Source of the DNA: Jeongeupia wiesaeckerbachi
Lineage (GTDB): Bacteria; Pseudomonadota; Gammaproteobacteria; Burkholderiales; Chitinibacteraceae
Assembly (NCBI RefSeq): GCF_050916355.1
Contig: NZ_CP136946.1
Span: forward strand, 1,922,001 to 1,986,000
Direction: 5' to 3'
Length of the DNA stretch: 64,000 bases
The position numbers and the translations under genes are program-made. This document shows positions 1 to 8,629 of this stretch, one piece after another (within the stretch, counting starts at the first letter, position 1; each line of letters starts with the position of its first letter). Under the pieces are notes generated by a model, which worked only from the letters and a program-made list of their open reading frames with translations, made no database searches and was not told where the DNA came from.

Positions 1-674
1 TAGAGCGTCTCGATCGCCTTGGCGAGCGTTTCGGTCGTGCGTTCCTGGAACTGCGTGACGCGGATGTAGCCGTAGTCTGGCTCGGCGAGCTTGAACTTGA
101 CGCTCTGCACCTGGATCACCGCGCGTTTCAGCGTCAGCACCAGCGGCTTGGCTTCGCCCTTGCGCAGGATCGTCAGCGTGACGCTGCTGCCGGCCTTGCC
201 GCGCATCTTGTTCACGGCGTCGGTCAGCGACATGCCTTGAACCTGGGTGTCGTCGATCTTGGCGATGTAGTCGCCGGCCTTGATCCCGGCCTTGTCGGCC
301 GGCGTATCTTCGATCGGCGAGACGATCCGGACCAGACCGTCTTCCATATTCACTTCAAGCCCCAGCCCGCCGAACTCGCCCTGCGTGGTTTCCTGCAGGT
401 CCTTGAAGTCCTTGGCGTCGAGGTAGGTCGAATGCGGGTCGAGGCCCGAGACCATGCCCTTGATGGCTTCGGAAATCAGCTTCTTGTCGTCGACCGGTTC
501 GACGTAGTTCTGTTTGACCAGACCGAACACGGTGGAGAAGGCCCGGAGTTCGTCGATCGGCAAGGGGTTGGTGTTTGCGTCCTTGTCGGCAACGGCGTTG
601 AACGACAACGAAACAGCGACGCCGACACCGGCGCCGACGCAAAGGAGACCCAGTTTTTGCAGTTTTTGCTTCAT
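1..674 (-). CDS. ctpA: S41 carboxyl-terminal processing protease (partial, 3' end outside window)
   Basis: This is the first ~224 codons of a periplasmic C-terminal processing peptidase; the rest lies beyond base 1. The protein opens with MKQKLQKLGLLC followed by a hydrophobic stretch, which fits a signal peptide or anchor. Next come the family motif GMVSGLDPHSTYLD (about residues 73-86) and a PDZ domain (about 95-190, with EFGGLGLEV and IKAGDYIAKID). The Ser/Lys catalytic core is not in view. In this family the PDZ domain selects non-polar C-termini of substrates, including peptidoglycan hydrolases. It follows gpmI and envC on the same strand with a 31-base gap, so it is probably the third gene of that operon. 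Identification is firm; the exact subfamily (ctpA or prc) is inferred. Confidence 0.93.
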   Translation of the reverse strand, partial: MKQKLQKLGLLCVGAGVGVAVSLSFNAVADKDANTNPLPIDELRAFSTVFGLVKQNYVEPVDDKKLISEAIKGMVSGLDPHSTYLDAKDFKDLQETTQGEFGGLGLEVNMEDGLVRIVSPIEDTPADKAGIKAGDYIAKIDDTQVQGMSLTDAVNKMRGKAGSSVTLTILRKGEAKPLVLTLKRAVIQVQSVKFKLAEPDYGYIRVTQFQERTTETLAKAIETL

Positions 675-705
675 CGTGAGGGGCTTTTTTTATCCGGGTA
701 AAGGT

Positions 706-2022
706 TTAGCCTATCCAGCCCTGTGGGTCGAGCGGACGGCCATTCTGTCTGAGTTCAAAATATACACCGGAATCTGCCATGCCACCGGTGTTGCCACTGG
801 TGGCAATAGTGTCGCCCGCGTTGACGCTGTCGCCGACGTGTTTGAGCACCGCTTCATTGCCGGCATAGAGGCTCATGTAGCCGCCACCGTGTTCGACGAT
901 GATGAGGTTGCCGAAGCCGCGCAACCAGTCGGCGAACACGACGCGGCCGCTGGCGACCGCGCGTACCGGCTGGCCCGGCGCGGCCTTGATCATCATGCCT
1001 TTCCACGTCGTGCCTTCGGCGCGTGGTGCGCCGTAGCGACCGACGATTTCGCCCTTGGCCGGTAGTTTCAACCTGCCTTTGAGCGAAACGAAAGCCTTGC
1101 CCGAGAGGCTGGCGTCCGGGACGTCGTCGTTGACTTCGGCCTTGGGTTCCGGTGCCGGTTTGGGCGCCGGTTTACCTTCTGCCTTGGCTTGCGCGGCGGC
1201 GCGGGCGTTGGCTTCGCGGACGGCTTTGGCGCGTGCGGCGGCTTCGGCTCGTTTCTTGGCGGCCAGCCGGACACGCTCGGCTTCCTGTTTCTTGATCAGC
1301 GCGTTGAGCCGGTCGATCAGGCCGGTGAGGCGTTTTTCGTCGGTGCTGAGTTTCTGGATCTGGCCACGCTGGCTGCTGATTTCGGCCGACAGCTGTTCAA
1401 CCAGCGCCTGGCGCTTGCTCTGCTCGGATTGCAGCCGGCTTTTCTGGCGCTGTTTCTCGCTGCTCATCGCGGCCAGTTCATCCTGCTTGGCGCGGATTTC
1501 GTCGGCGAGCCGATTCAGCTCGGCGAGCTGGCCTTCGAGCTGGCTGGCGAGCTGCTGCTGCGCTGCGACCAGATAGCGGTAATAGCCGAGCGTGCGGTTG
1601 ACCTGGTTCGGATCCTGCTGATTCAGCAGCAGTCGCCAGGCCTCGAGCTCGCCGCTCTTGTAACGGGTCTTGATCAGTTTGGCGAGGCGTTGCTGGCTTT
1701 GCTCGATCCGGCTGCGGGCCGTGGCGATATCGCCTTCGAGCCGGGCCAGTTCGGTGCTGGTCAGCGCGCGCTGGGAACCGAGGTCGCCCAGAATCCGGTT
1801 GGCGTCGGAAATCGCCGACTCGGAGTCCTTGAGCGCGTCGCTGGCCTCCTTGCGATCCGATTCGGTGTCGGCCAAATCCTGCTTCAGCGCATCGATCTGG
1901 CCACGCAACGACTTGAGTTCCTGCTGTTTCTCGGCGCTTTGCTGGCGCGAAACGGGCTCGGCCGGCGCCGCGAAGGCGCCGGCCGAGAGCAGCAGGGTCA
2001 GGGCAAGGACACGCCGCCGCAT
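706..2022 (-). CDS. envC: EnvC-type murein hydrolase activator (degenerate M23/LytM)
   Basis: 438 residues. A signal peptide ending near AGAFAAPA is followed by long coiled coils (about 25-270, heptads rich in Q, E, K and L), an Ala/Pro/Lys linker, and a C-terminal LytM/M23 fold (about 320-438). The zinc site is degenerate: where active M23 enzymes have H and D, this protein reads WKGMMIKA, and the final HxH position reads YFELR. That pattern matches EnvC, which does not cut peptidoglycan but activates AmiA/B/C amidases at the septum. An amiC gene lies near 55 kb, a likely partner. It starts 4 bases after the gpmI stop, so the two genes are probably co-transcribed. Confidence 0.93.
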   Translation of the reverse strand: MRRRVLALTLLLSAGAFAAPAEPVSRQQSAEKQQELKSLRGQIDALKQDLADTESDRKEASDALKDSESAISDANRILGDLGSQRALTSTELARLEGDIATARSRIEQSQQRLAKLIKTRYKSGELEAWRLLLNQQDPNQVNRTLGYYRYLVAAQQQLASQLEGQLAELNRLADEIRAKQDELAAMSSEKQRQKSRLQSEQSKRQALVEQLSAEISSQRGQIQKLSTDEKRLTGLIDRLNALIKKQEAERVRLAAKKRAEAAARAKAVREANARAAAQAKAEGKPAPKPAPEPKAEVNDDVPDASLSGKAFVSLKGRLKLPAKGEIVGRYGAPRAEGTTWKGMMIKAAPGQPVRAVASGRVVFADWLRGFGNLIIVEHGGGYMSLYAGNEAVLKHVGDSVNAGDTIATSGNTGGMADSGVYFELRQNGRPLDPQGWIG

Positions 2023-2026
2023 GCGA

Positions 2027-3580
2027 TCAGGCGAGGTTGACGAGCGAGTGGCCGGTCATTTCGGCCGGTTGCGGCAGGCCCATCAGCTTGAGCAGCGTCG
2101 GCGCGATGTCGCGCAGCGCGCCTTCGCCGCGTGGCGCCATCGTTGCCTCGCGGCCGATATAAATGAACGGCACGACGTCGGTCGTGTGCTGCGTGTGCGG
2201 CTGGTGCGCGTCCTTGTCGTACATCAGTTCGCAATTGCCGTGGTCGGCGGTGATCAGCACTTCGCCACCGATCTTCTGCATGGCCTCGACGCACTTGCCG
2301 ACGCAGATGTCGAGCGTTTCGACCGCCTTGACCGCCGCGTCGAAAATACCGGTGTGGCCGACCATGTCGCCGTTGGCGAGGTTGCAGATGATCGCTGCGT
2401 ACTGCTGCGATTCGATCGCGGCGACGATCTTGTCGGCGACTTCGAGCGCGCTCATTTCCGGCTGCAGGTCATACGTGGCGACCTTCGGGCTCGGTACGAG
2501 GATGCGGTCTTCGCCCGGAAACTCGTTTTCCTCGCCACCCGAGAAGAAGTAGGTGACGTGCGGATATTTTTCGGTTTCGGCGATGCGCAGCTGCTTGAGG
2601 CCGAGCGAGCCGATGTATTCGCCGAAGCTGTTCTTGACCTTTTCCTTCTCGTACGCGGCCGGGAAGGGGTAGCTTTCGGCATAGCGCGTGGCGGTGCAGA
2701 AGTAGCCGAACTGCGGAACGCGCGAGCGGGCGAAGCCGTCGAATGCGGCATCGGTCAGTGCGACGGCGATCTGGCGGGCGCGGTCGGCACGGAAGTTCAT
2801 GAAGATCGCGACGTCGCCGTCTTCGATGCGTGCCGGCGCGCCGATGCTGGTGGCGCCGACGAATTCGTCGTTCTCGTTGCGTGCGTACGCAGCGTTCAGC
2901 GCGTCGATTGCGGTTTCGGCGTGGTGCAGGCCCTGGCCGTCGACGATCAGCTTGTAGGCCGGCTCGACGCGCTCCCAGCGCTTGTCGCGATCCATTACCC
3001 AGTAACGGCCGACGACGCCGACGATGCGGGCGACCTTGGCGTCGTCGCAGACCTTTTGCAGCTTGGCGAGGTATTGCTCGGCGCTGCGTGGCGGCGTGTC
3101 GCGGCCGTCGAGGAAGGCGTGGACATGAATGGCCGCAACACCGGCAGCGGCGGCGTCCTTGATCAGCGCATGGATGTGCGCTTCGTGGGCGTGCACGCCG
3201 CCGTCGGAAACGAGACCCATCACGTGCAGCGTTTTGCCGGTCGACTTGGCTTTTTCGATCGCTTCGGCGAACACCGGATTCTGGCCGAGCGTGCCGGCGG
3301 CGACGTCGACGTCGATGCGGCTGATGTCCTGCAGCAGGACGCGGCCGGCGCCGATGTTCAGATGGCCGACCTCGGAGTTGCCGAACTGGCCGTCAGGCAG
3401 GCCGACGAAGTGTTCGGAGGCGTTGATGGTGGTCCACGGGTACTGGGCAAGGACGCGGTCGATGTTCGGCTTTTTGGCCGCCGCGATTGCGTTGTCCTGA
3501 GTCTCTTCACGGTAGCCGTAACCGTCGAGGATCAGGAGCAGGACGGGTTTGACCGATACGGTAGCGCTCGCTTGCGTCAT
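2027..3580 (-). CDS. gpmI: 2,3-bisphosphoglycerate-independent phosphoglycerate mutase
   Basis: Interconverts 3- and 2-phosphoglycerate in glycolysis and gluconeogenesis using two manganese ions and a phosphoserine intermediate. The N-terminus LLILDGYGYRE carries the metal-binding Asp, and FGNSEVGHLNIGAGR holds the catalytic Ser. Later motifs include HAFLDGRDTPP and the C-terminal metal motif ITADHGNCE. Length is 517 residues, close to the usual ~514. The ATG at 3580 is preferred over an in-frame TTG at 3601 because an AAAGGT ribosome site sits just upstream of the ATG. It is the first gene of the gpmI-envC-ctpA run. Confidence 0.96.
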   Translation of the reverse strand: MTQASATVSVKPVLLLILDGYGYREETQDNAIAAAKKPNIDRVLAQYPWTTINASEHFVGLPDGQFGNSEVGHLNIGAGRVLLQDISRIDVDVAAGTLGQNPVFAEAIEKAKSTGKTLHVMGLVSDGGVHAHEAHIHALIKDAAAAGVAAIHVHAFLDGRDTPPRSAEQYLAKLQKVCDDAKVARIVGVVGRYWVMDRDKRWERVEPAYKLIVDGQGLHHAETAIDALNAAYARNENDEFVGATSIGAPARIEDGDVAIFMNFRADRARQIAVALTDAAFDGFARSRVPQFGYFCTATRYAESYPFPAAYEKEKVKNSFGEYIGSLGLKQLRIAETEKYPHVTYFFSGGEENEFPGEDRILVPSPKVATYDLQPEMSALEVADKIVAAIESQQYAAIICNLANGDMVGHTGIFDAAVKAVETLDICVGKCVEAMQKIGGEVLITADHGNCELMYDKDAHQPHTQHTTDVVPFIYIGREATMAPRGEGALRDIAPTLLKLMGLPQPAEMTGHSLVNLA

Positions 3581-3743
3581 CTTGCTTATACCTTTAGGCA
3601 AAACCGCGACGCGACTGTAAGCTGGCGTTGCGGTCGGGTTCCAAATATCGGTAGTATTCTACCGCAATGGCATCGCTTTGCCGTCGTCACAAATTCCTGC
3701 CTTCGGCCGCGCCGATTTGCCACTTCCACACATACCTAACGCC

Positions 3744-4055
3744 ATGCTCAACTCCCCCGAAATGATGAGCGACGAGCACATCCAGCAAGCGTCGCGTGCC
3801 ATGAAGGCGATGTCGCACCCCCTGCGGCTAAAGATCCTTTGCGTGCTGGGCGAGAACGAGGTGAGCGTGCAGGACATCGTCGACGCGGTCGGTACGACGC
3901 AGTCGAACATTTCCCAGCATCTGGCGCTGATGCGCGAGAAGGGCGTGCTGCGTACGCGCAAGGACGCCAATCGCGTGTTCTATCGCGTCGGCGACATCCG
4001 TACGCTCGAACTGGTCGAGCTGCTGCGCGACGTGTTCTGCGGTTTCTCGAAGTAG
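3744..4055 (+). CDS. ArsR-family winged-helix regulator with a BigR/SqrR-like cysteine pair
   Basis: 103 residues, a single winged-helix DNA-binding domain: HPLRLKIL (helix 2), VQDIVDAVGTTQSNISQHLALMR in pieces as the helix-turn-helix, and NRVFYRVGD as the wing. There is no ELCVCDL-type metal site in the recognition helix. Its only two cysteines are C33 (KILCVLG) and C99 (VFCGFSK). Their 66-residue spacing equals that of the persulfide-sensing pair in BigR/SqrR proteins (about C42/C108). A role as a sulfur-stress sensor is therefore an inference from position, not proven. The upstream in-frame start at 3678 is unlikely. It converges on the tlpA-dsbD-cutA thiol operon, with no obvious target gene directly beside it. 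Confidence 0.85.
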   Translation: MLNSPEMMSDEHIQQASRAMKAMSHPLRLKILCVLGENEVSVQDIVDAVGTTQSNISQHLALMREKGVLRTRKDANRVFYRVGDIRTLELVELLRDVFCGFSK

Positions 4056-4082
4056 GCGGCGACCGCCGCAATCCCCGTGTGA

Positions 4083-4556
4083 TCAGCGCAGCGTTTTCAG
4101 CGTGGCCTCGAGCTGCGCGGCGCTGAGCCGGCCGGTGTGCGTCGCGACGCGCTTACCCTTGCTGTCATAGATCGCCGTGAACGGCAGCCCGCCTATCGTA
4201 TTGCCTTCCTGCTTCATCAATGCCATCGCGTCGGCTTCGCCGATCAGCGTCGGGTAGTTCATCTTGTACTGCTTGGCGAACGCGCTGACCGCCGGGGCGT
4301 CGTCGATCGCGATGCCGACGAAACGGACCTTGCCGGCGTATTGCTTCGCCAGCGCCACGAATTCCGGAATTTCCTCACGGCAGGGCGAACACCACGTCGC
4401 CCAGTAATTGACCACCAATGGCTTGCCCTGCAACGACGAGAGCTTCTGCGGCTTGCCGGCCAGATCCTTCAGCTCGGCATCGAAAAAACCGCCGGCGTGG
4501 GCGCTCAGGGCAGAGAGTGCGAATACGACGGCGAGCAAGGCGCGGCTTGCGGTCAT
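4083..4556 (-). CDS. TlpA/ResA-type periplasmic thiol-disulfide oxidoreductase
   Basis: 157 residues with a signal peptide (cleavage near SAHAGG) and one thioredoxin fold. The active site is WATWCSPCREE (C-x-x-C), preceded by LVVNYWA and followed by the family cis-proline segment GGLPFTAIYD. Members are membrane-side or periplasmic reductants kept reduced by DsbD or CcdA, serving cytochrome c assembly or other thiol proteins. The start codon overlaps the dsbD stop by 4 bases (ATGA), so it is translationally coupled to its probable electron donor. The exact substrate cannot be read from the sequence. Confidence 0.93.
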   Translation of the reverse strand: MTASRALLAVVFALSALSAHAGGFFDAELKDLAGKPQKLSSLQGKPLVVNYWATWCSPCREEIPEFVALAKQYAGKVRFVGIAIDDAPAVSAFAKQYKMNYPTLIGEADAMALMKQEGNTIGGLPFTAIYDSKGKRVATHTGRLSAAQLEATLKTLR

Positions 4557-6130
4557 GGCGATCCTTCAACGGTTTGCAGCGTGGCAAGAAAGGCGTCGGC
4601 GTGCTGGAAGCCGATGACGCGCTGGCGGACGAGCTTGCCCTCGGCATCGTAGAACAGCAAGGCCGGCGGGCCGTACAGGCCGAAATGCTTGAGCAGCGCG
4701 GCGTCGGCAACGGTATTGCCGGTGACGTCGGCGCGCAGCCGGACGAAGCGATCAAGCGCTGCCTTGACGCGCGGATCGGGCAGGGTTTCGCGTTCGAACT
4801 CGATGCAACTGACGCACCAGTCGGCGTAGAAATCGACGATCACCGGCTTGCCGCGCGCAGCAGCGACCTTGTCCTGCAGTTCGGCGACCGAGGTGACCGG
4901 CTCGAACGAAACCGCATGCTCGCCGGGCAGCCAGCTTTGCCACAGCGGCCGGGCGATCCACACCGCCATGCCGAGCAGGACGACGCCGAACAGCATTTTC
5001 ATCCTGCTCATGGTTTTGCCGGACAGTCGCGGCAGCACGGCGCTGCCGGCGGCACCGATGACCAGCAAGGGCGTACCGATGCCGAGTGCCAGCGCATACA
5101 GCGCACCGCCGCCGAGCGCCACATCGCCCTGCTGGCCCAGATAGGCGAGCGCGGCGGCCAGCGGTGGTGCCACACAGGGGCCGACGATCAGCGCCGACAG
5201 CGCGCCCATGACGAAAACGGGGCCGGCATGGCCGCCGGGCAGGCGGTTGGCGACCTCATTCAGCCGGCTCTGCCAACTGCCGGGCAGTTGCAGCTGATAG
5301 CCGCCGAACATCGATACCGCCATGGCGACGAAGAACAGCGCGAAGGCGCCGATGACGACCGGCTGCTGCAGCCAGACCGTCAGCAGCGTGCCGGTCAGCG
5401 CCGCGGCGACGCCGACGAGGGTGTAGGTCAGCGCCAGCCCTTGCACGTAGATGGCCGTCAGCCACAGCGCACGGCCACGGCCTGCGCTTCCCGGGCCGAG
5501 CACGATACCGGAAATGATCGGCAGCAGCGGATACATGCAGGCGGTCAGCGCCAGACCGATGCCGGCGACAAAGAACAACGCGATGGTCGCGGCCTTGCTG
5601 CCGCTGAAGTAACCGTCGTCGCCGACTTGGGTGCTGCCAGCGGCGGCATTGCCGCCTGTCGTATTGGCACTGCCACTATCGCCAGTACTTGCGCCGAACA
5701 GCGCGGTAACGCCGCTGTCCTGCACGTCACCGATGTGCAGCAGCTTCGTTTGCGGCGGATAGCAGACGCCGGCATCGGCGCAGCCCTGGAATTTGGCGCG
5801 GATCGCCGTGCCGATCGGTGGTTTTCCCTGCAGCGCGACGGTGATGTCGTGCTTGAACACCTCGACGCGGCCGAAGCTCGGGTCGTCCTTGAACTCGCCT
5901 TTGGGCAGCAGCGGATTCAATGCCGCGGCGGGTTCGGGGTGAAAGCTCATCCGGTCGCGGTACAGGTAATAACCCGGGGCGACGTTGAAATGCACCGCGT
6001 AGCCGCCATCTGATGTCTGGACCAGCTGCGCCCGGAAGGCCTGGTCGGGCGGCAGCAGCGACGCCGAATCGGCAAGGCTCAATGATGTGAGCATTGCCAG
6101 CAACAGGCCGAGTAACAGGCGTACCATCAT
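4553..6130 (-). CDS. dsbD: Thiol:disulfide interchange protein DsbD
   Basis: 525 residues. It carries electrons from cytoplasmic thioredoxin across the inner membrane to periplasmic thiol proteins. All three modules are present with their cysteine pairs: an N-terminal immunoglobulin-like domain after the signal peptide (GCADAGVCYPP), a polytopic central domain of about eight membrane segments (TACMYPLLPI and VGPCVAPPLA), and a C-terminal thioredoxin domain (FYADWCVSCIEFE). The ATG at 6130 is chosen because it overlaps the cutA stop (ATGA) and begins a clear signal peptide; the reading frame stays open far upstream but only as antisense or overlap of cutA. Order is cutA-dsbD-tlpA. Confidence 0.95.
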   Translation of the reverse strand: MMVRLLLGLLLAMLTSLSLADSASLLPPDQAFRAQLVQTSDGGYAVHFNVAPGYYLYRDRMSFHPEPAAALNPLLPKGEFKDDPSFGRVEVFKHDITVALQGKPPIGTAIRAKFQGCADAGVCYPPQTKLLHIGDVQDSGVTALFGASTGDSGSANTTGGNAAAGSTQVGDDGYFSGSKAATIALFFVAGIGLALTACMYPLLPIISGIVLGPGSAGRGRALWLTAIYVQGLALTYTLVGVAAALTGTLLTVWLQQPVVIGAFALFFVAMAVSMFGGYQLQLPGSWQSRLNEVANRLPGGHAGPVFVMGALSALIVGPCVAPPLAAALAYLGQQGDVALGGGALYALALGIGTPLLVIGAAGSAVLPRLSGKTMSRMKMLFGVVLLGMAVWIARPLWQSWLPGEHAVSFEPVTSVAELQDKVAAARGKPVIVDFYADWCVSCIEFERETLPDPRVKAALDRFVRLRADVTGNTVADAALLKHFGLYGPPALLFYDAEGKLVRQRVIGFQHADAFLATLQTVEGSP

Positions 6131-6474
6131 TGGTTCACCTCGGTGCCCAGCCAGGCCAGATAAGCGGGCAAGCCCGCGGCCACCGGCAGCGCAATGATTT
6201 CCGGCACTGCGTACGGATGATGTGCGCTCAGCCAGTCCTGAACGGCGGGGTAGGCGGTAAGCGTGGTTTTGGCCAGCAGCGGAACTTCCTCTGCGGTTTC
6301 GATTCTGCCTTCCCAGCGGTAGGTCGAGCGAACCGGCGCCAGCCGATTGACGCAGGCTACCAGCCGCGCCTCGACCAGCCCGGCGGCGAGCCGGTCGGCG
6401 ACCGCCGCGTCGGGGCAATTACAGATGATGACCACGGCGCCGTGCGGCGTGGCCGATTGATCGGGAGTATTCAT
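6127..6474 (-). CDS. cutA: CutA divalent-cation tolerance protein
   Basis: 115 residues, the standard size. Family motifs are VVIICNCPD near the start, ACVNRLAPVRSTYRWEG in the middle, and HPYAVPEIIALP near the end. CutA forms a ferredoxin-like trimer; its link to copper tolerance in enterobacteria is partly due to the adjacent dsbD gene, and the same adjacency is seen here. Its ATG shares bases with the ATG of the divergent fxsA gene (CATG at 6472-6475), so its ribosome site and promoter must lie inside the fxsA coding region. Only a weak AAGG is visible there, three bases from the ATG. Confidence 0.94.
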   Translation of the reverse strand: MNTPDQSATPHGAVVIICNCPDAAVADRLAAGLVEARLVACVNRLAPVRSTYRWEGRIETAEEVPLLAKTTLTAYPAVQDWLSAHHPYAVPEIIALPVAAGLPAYLAWLGTEVNQ

Positions 6475-6886
6475 GCCTTATTTGTTTCTCGCCTTTATTG
6501 TCTATCCGCTTGCCGAGATTGCCTCGATGGTGGTCATGGCCGACTGGATCGGCGCCGGCTGGGTGTTCCTCGCCTTGCTGGCGTCGGCGCTGATCGGCAT
6601 CGGCATGCTGCGTCATCATCGTATCGCCGTCGCATGGTCGCTGGTCAACGATCTGAAAAGCGGCCGGTTGACGCCGCAGAGCCTGTTCTGGGTCGCCCGT
6701 TACTACATTGCAGCGGTGCTGTTCATCGTACCGGGCTTCATTGGCGACGTTGCGGCCGTATTGATGTTGCTGCCATGGGGACGCCGTGATAACGCAAAGG
6801 TTCCGCCGGCGTCCGATACGCTCGAAGGCGAGTATCGCCGCGTCGATCCGCGCAACGACCCCCGCCGCCGGCTCGACGAGCGCTGA
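6473..6886 (+). CDS. fxsA: FxsA-family inner-membrane protein
   Basis: 137 residues. The first ~105 residues hold the FxsA domain with membrane segments (LFLAFIVYPLAEIASMVVM, a GAGWVFLALLASALIG stretch, and AAVLFIVPGFIGDVAAVLML), followed by a charged cytoplasmic tail rich in D and R. In E. coli FxsA reduces exclusion of phage T7 by plasmid F; its normal role is unknown. GGGAG lies 6 bases before the ATG, inside the antisense of cutA. The start codon overlaps that of cutA head to head. Confidence 0.92.
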   Translation: MPYLFLAFIVYPLAEIASMVVMADWIGAGWVFLALLASALIGIGMLRHHRIAVAWSLVNDLKSGRLTPQSLFWVARYYIAAVLFIVPGFIGDVAAVLMLLPWGRRDNAKVPPASDTLEGEYRRVDPRNDPRRRLDER

Positions 6887-6892
6887 GCCGAC

Positions 6893-7198
6893 TCAGCGCT
6901 GCGCCGTAGCCTCGCCCGTGCCCAGCAGGCTGGCGGGGTCATAGGCGCTGCCGTCGATCACGACGACCTTCTGCCGTGACGACAGGCCGGACTTGATCAT
7001 GACTTGACGCTGCGGCACGCCGAATAGATCGGCCAGCCAGGCAATCAGCCGGGCATTGGCCTTGCCGTCGACCGGCGGCGCAGCCAGCCGCAGCTTCAGC
7101 GCATCGCCGTGCAGGCCGACGACTTCGGTGCGTTTGGCGCCGGGTTGCACGTGCAGTCTGAGCAGCACGGTCCCGGCGCCGGTTTCATACCATGCCAT
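6893..7198 (-). CDS. yggU: DUF167/YggU family protein
   Basis: 101 residues of one small alpha/beta domain. Recognisable motifs are LRLHVQPGAKRTEVVG, LKLRLAAPPVDGKAN and IKSGLSSRQKVV. The biochemical function of the family is not established. Its start overlaps the yggT stop by one base (TGATG), and the pair follows proC, which is the order found in many proteobacteria. Product is cytoplasmic, with no signal or membrane segment. Confidence 0.92.
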   Translation of the reverse strand: MAWYETGAGTVLLRLHVQPGAKRTEVVGLHGDALKLRLAAPPVDGKANARLIAWLADLFGVPQRQVMIKSGLSSRQKVVVIDGSAYDPASLLGTGEATAQR

Positions 7199-7785
7199 CA
7201 GCCAGCGACGCTGACGTGCTGCAGGATCGCAGGCTCAAGCTGCGCGACGAAGACCGACAGCACCAGCTGGATCAGCAGGATCAGGATCAGCGGCGTAATG
7301 TCGACGCCGCCGATCGGCGGGATGATCCGGCGTAGCGGCTTGAGGAAGGGGCCGGTCAGGCCGTTCAGGATCGGCATCAGCGGGTTGTACGGTGCAATCC
7401 ACGACATCAGCGCCTGACCGATCACCGCCGCGAACAGCAGGTAGAGCGACAGCTTGACCAGCTCGACCACGGCGACCAGCGCCAGCGCGATGACCGTCGT
7501 CAGCGATCCGAATACAAAGGGCCACGGCGTGATCGCCAGCAACAGGCCGTGCATCAGCAGCGCGGTCAGCCAGGCCAGCAGCAGGCTGGCGGTGTCATAG
7601 CCCCGAAATGGCTTGATCCAGCGCCGCACCGGCAGCACCGCCCAGCTCGTCAGCACCAGCACGAACTGCCCCAGCGGATGCGAGAATGAAACGCGTGCCG
7701 CCTGCAGGAAAAACCGCGTCAGCAGCAGCAGGATGAAGAATTCCGCCAGATTGCGGATCAGGAAATTGAGCGTATCGGTCAGCAT
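7198..7785 (-). CDS. yggT: YggT-family integral membrane protein
   Basis: 195 residues with two copies of the YggT domain. Each copy has two hydrophobic helices and an amphipathic region; the second contains the family signature MSWIAPYNPLMPILNGLTGP and PPIGGVDITPLILILLIQ. The family is linked to envelope or osmotic functions and to cell division factors in other lineages, but no reaction is known. It starts 9 bases after proC, placing it third in yggS-proC-yggT-yggU. Confidence 0.93.
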   Translation of the reverse strand: MLTDTLNFLIRNLAEFFILLLLTRFFLQAARVSFSHPLGQFVLVLTSWAVLPVRRWIKPFRGYDTASLLLAWLTALLMHGLLLAITPWPFVFGSLTTVIALALVAVVELVKLSLYLLFAAVIGQALMSWIAPYNPLMPILNGLTGPFLKPLRRIIPPIGGVDITPLILILLIQLVLSVFVAQLEPAILQHVSVAG

Positions 7786-7794
7786 TCGGCGTCC

Positions 7795-8610
7795 TTAGTC
7801 GGCATCGCGGCCGAGTTCGTCGCCGAGTTCTTTCGAGCGCGCGGCGGCGGCCGAGGCGGCGGCGATGATCGTGCTGCGGACCTGGCTGTTCTCTAGCGCA
7901 TTGATCGCGCGTTCGGTCGTGCCGCCCTTGCTGGTGACCTTCTGCCGCAAGGTCGCGGCGTCATCGTCGCTCTGCTGCGCCAGCTTCACCGCGCCGGCAA
8001 AGGTCTGATAGGCGAGGCGGCGCGCGGTTTCGGTGTCGAAGCCTTGCGCCCGTGCCGCGGCTTGCAGCGATTCGATGAAATAGAACACATAGGCCGGACC
8101 CGAGCCCGAGATCGCAGTGACGCCGTCCAGATCGCTCTCGTCGTCGACCCAGACGATCTCGCCGGTCGACTCGAGGATGCGCGTTGCCAGTGTGCGGTCG
8201 GCTTCACCGGTTGCCGGCGCGGCATAGGCGCCGGCAATCCCGGCCTGGACCAGTGCCGGCGTGTTCGGCATCACGCGGATGATGCGTTCGGTGCCACCCA
8301 GCCAACGGCCGATTGCGTCGCAGCGGATGCCGGCGGCGATCGAGACCACCAGCGCATCGCCGAGTTGTGGCGCGATGCTTGCGGCAACGGCACGGAACTG
8401 CTGCGGCTTGATCGCGAACACCACGGCGTCGCTTGCCGGCAGCGCTTCGTCGGGCGCCGAAACGGAAACGCCGAAATCGGCATTCAGCTGCACGCGCTTG
8501 GCCGCGTCGGGTTCGATGACGTGGATTTCGTTGCCGGCAAAGCCGCGCGCGACCATGCCGCCGATCATCGCGGTCGCCATATTGCCGCCACCGATAAAGG
8601 TAATTCGCAT
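7795..8610 (-). CDS. proC: Pyrroline-5-carboxylate reductase
   Basis: 271 residues. Catalyses the last step of proline synthesis, reducing pyrroline-5-carboxylate with NAD(P)H. The dinucleotide fold begins MRITFIGGGNMATAMIGG; later motifs are VVFAIKPQQ, RVMPNTPALV, and the active-site region AISGSGPAYVFYFIESL. The ATG at 8610 is chosen because the Rossmann glycine motif starts at once; upstream codons are an extension into the yggS end. It lies 19 bases after yggS. Confidence 0.95.
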   Translation of the reverse strand: MRITFIGGGNMATAMIGGMVARGFAGNEIHVIEPDAAKRVQLNADFGVSVSAPDEALPASDAVVFAIKPQQFRAVAASIAPQLGDALVVSIAAGIRCDAIGRWLGGTERIIRVMPNTPALVQAGIAGAYAAPATGEADRTLATRILESTGEIVWVDDESDLDGVTAISGSGPAYVFYFIESLQAAARAQGFDTETARRLAYQTFAGAVKLAQQSDDDAATLRQKVTSKGGTTERAINALENSQVRSTIIAAASAAAARSKELGDELGRDAD

Positions 8611-8629
8611 TCCGCTGTCTCCTTGTTCG

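Noticed and set aside
1670..3739. A 689-codon plus-strand open frame opposite gpmI and envC
   Set aside because: Antisense to two well-supported genes; composition is typical of a shadow frame.
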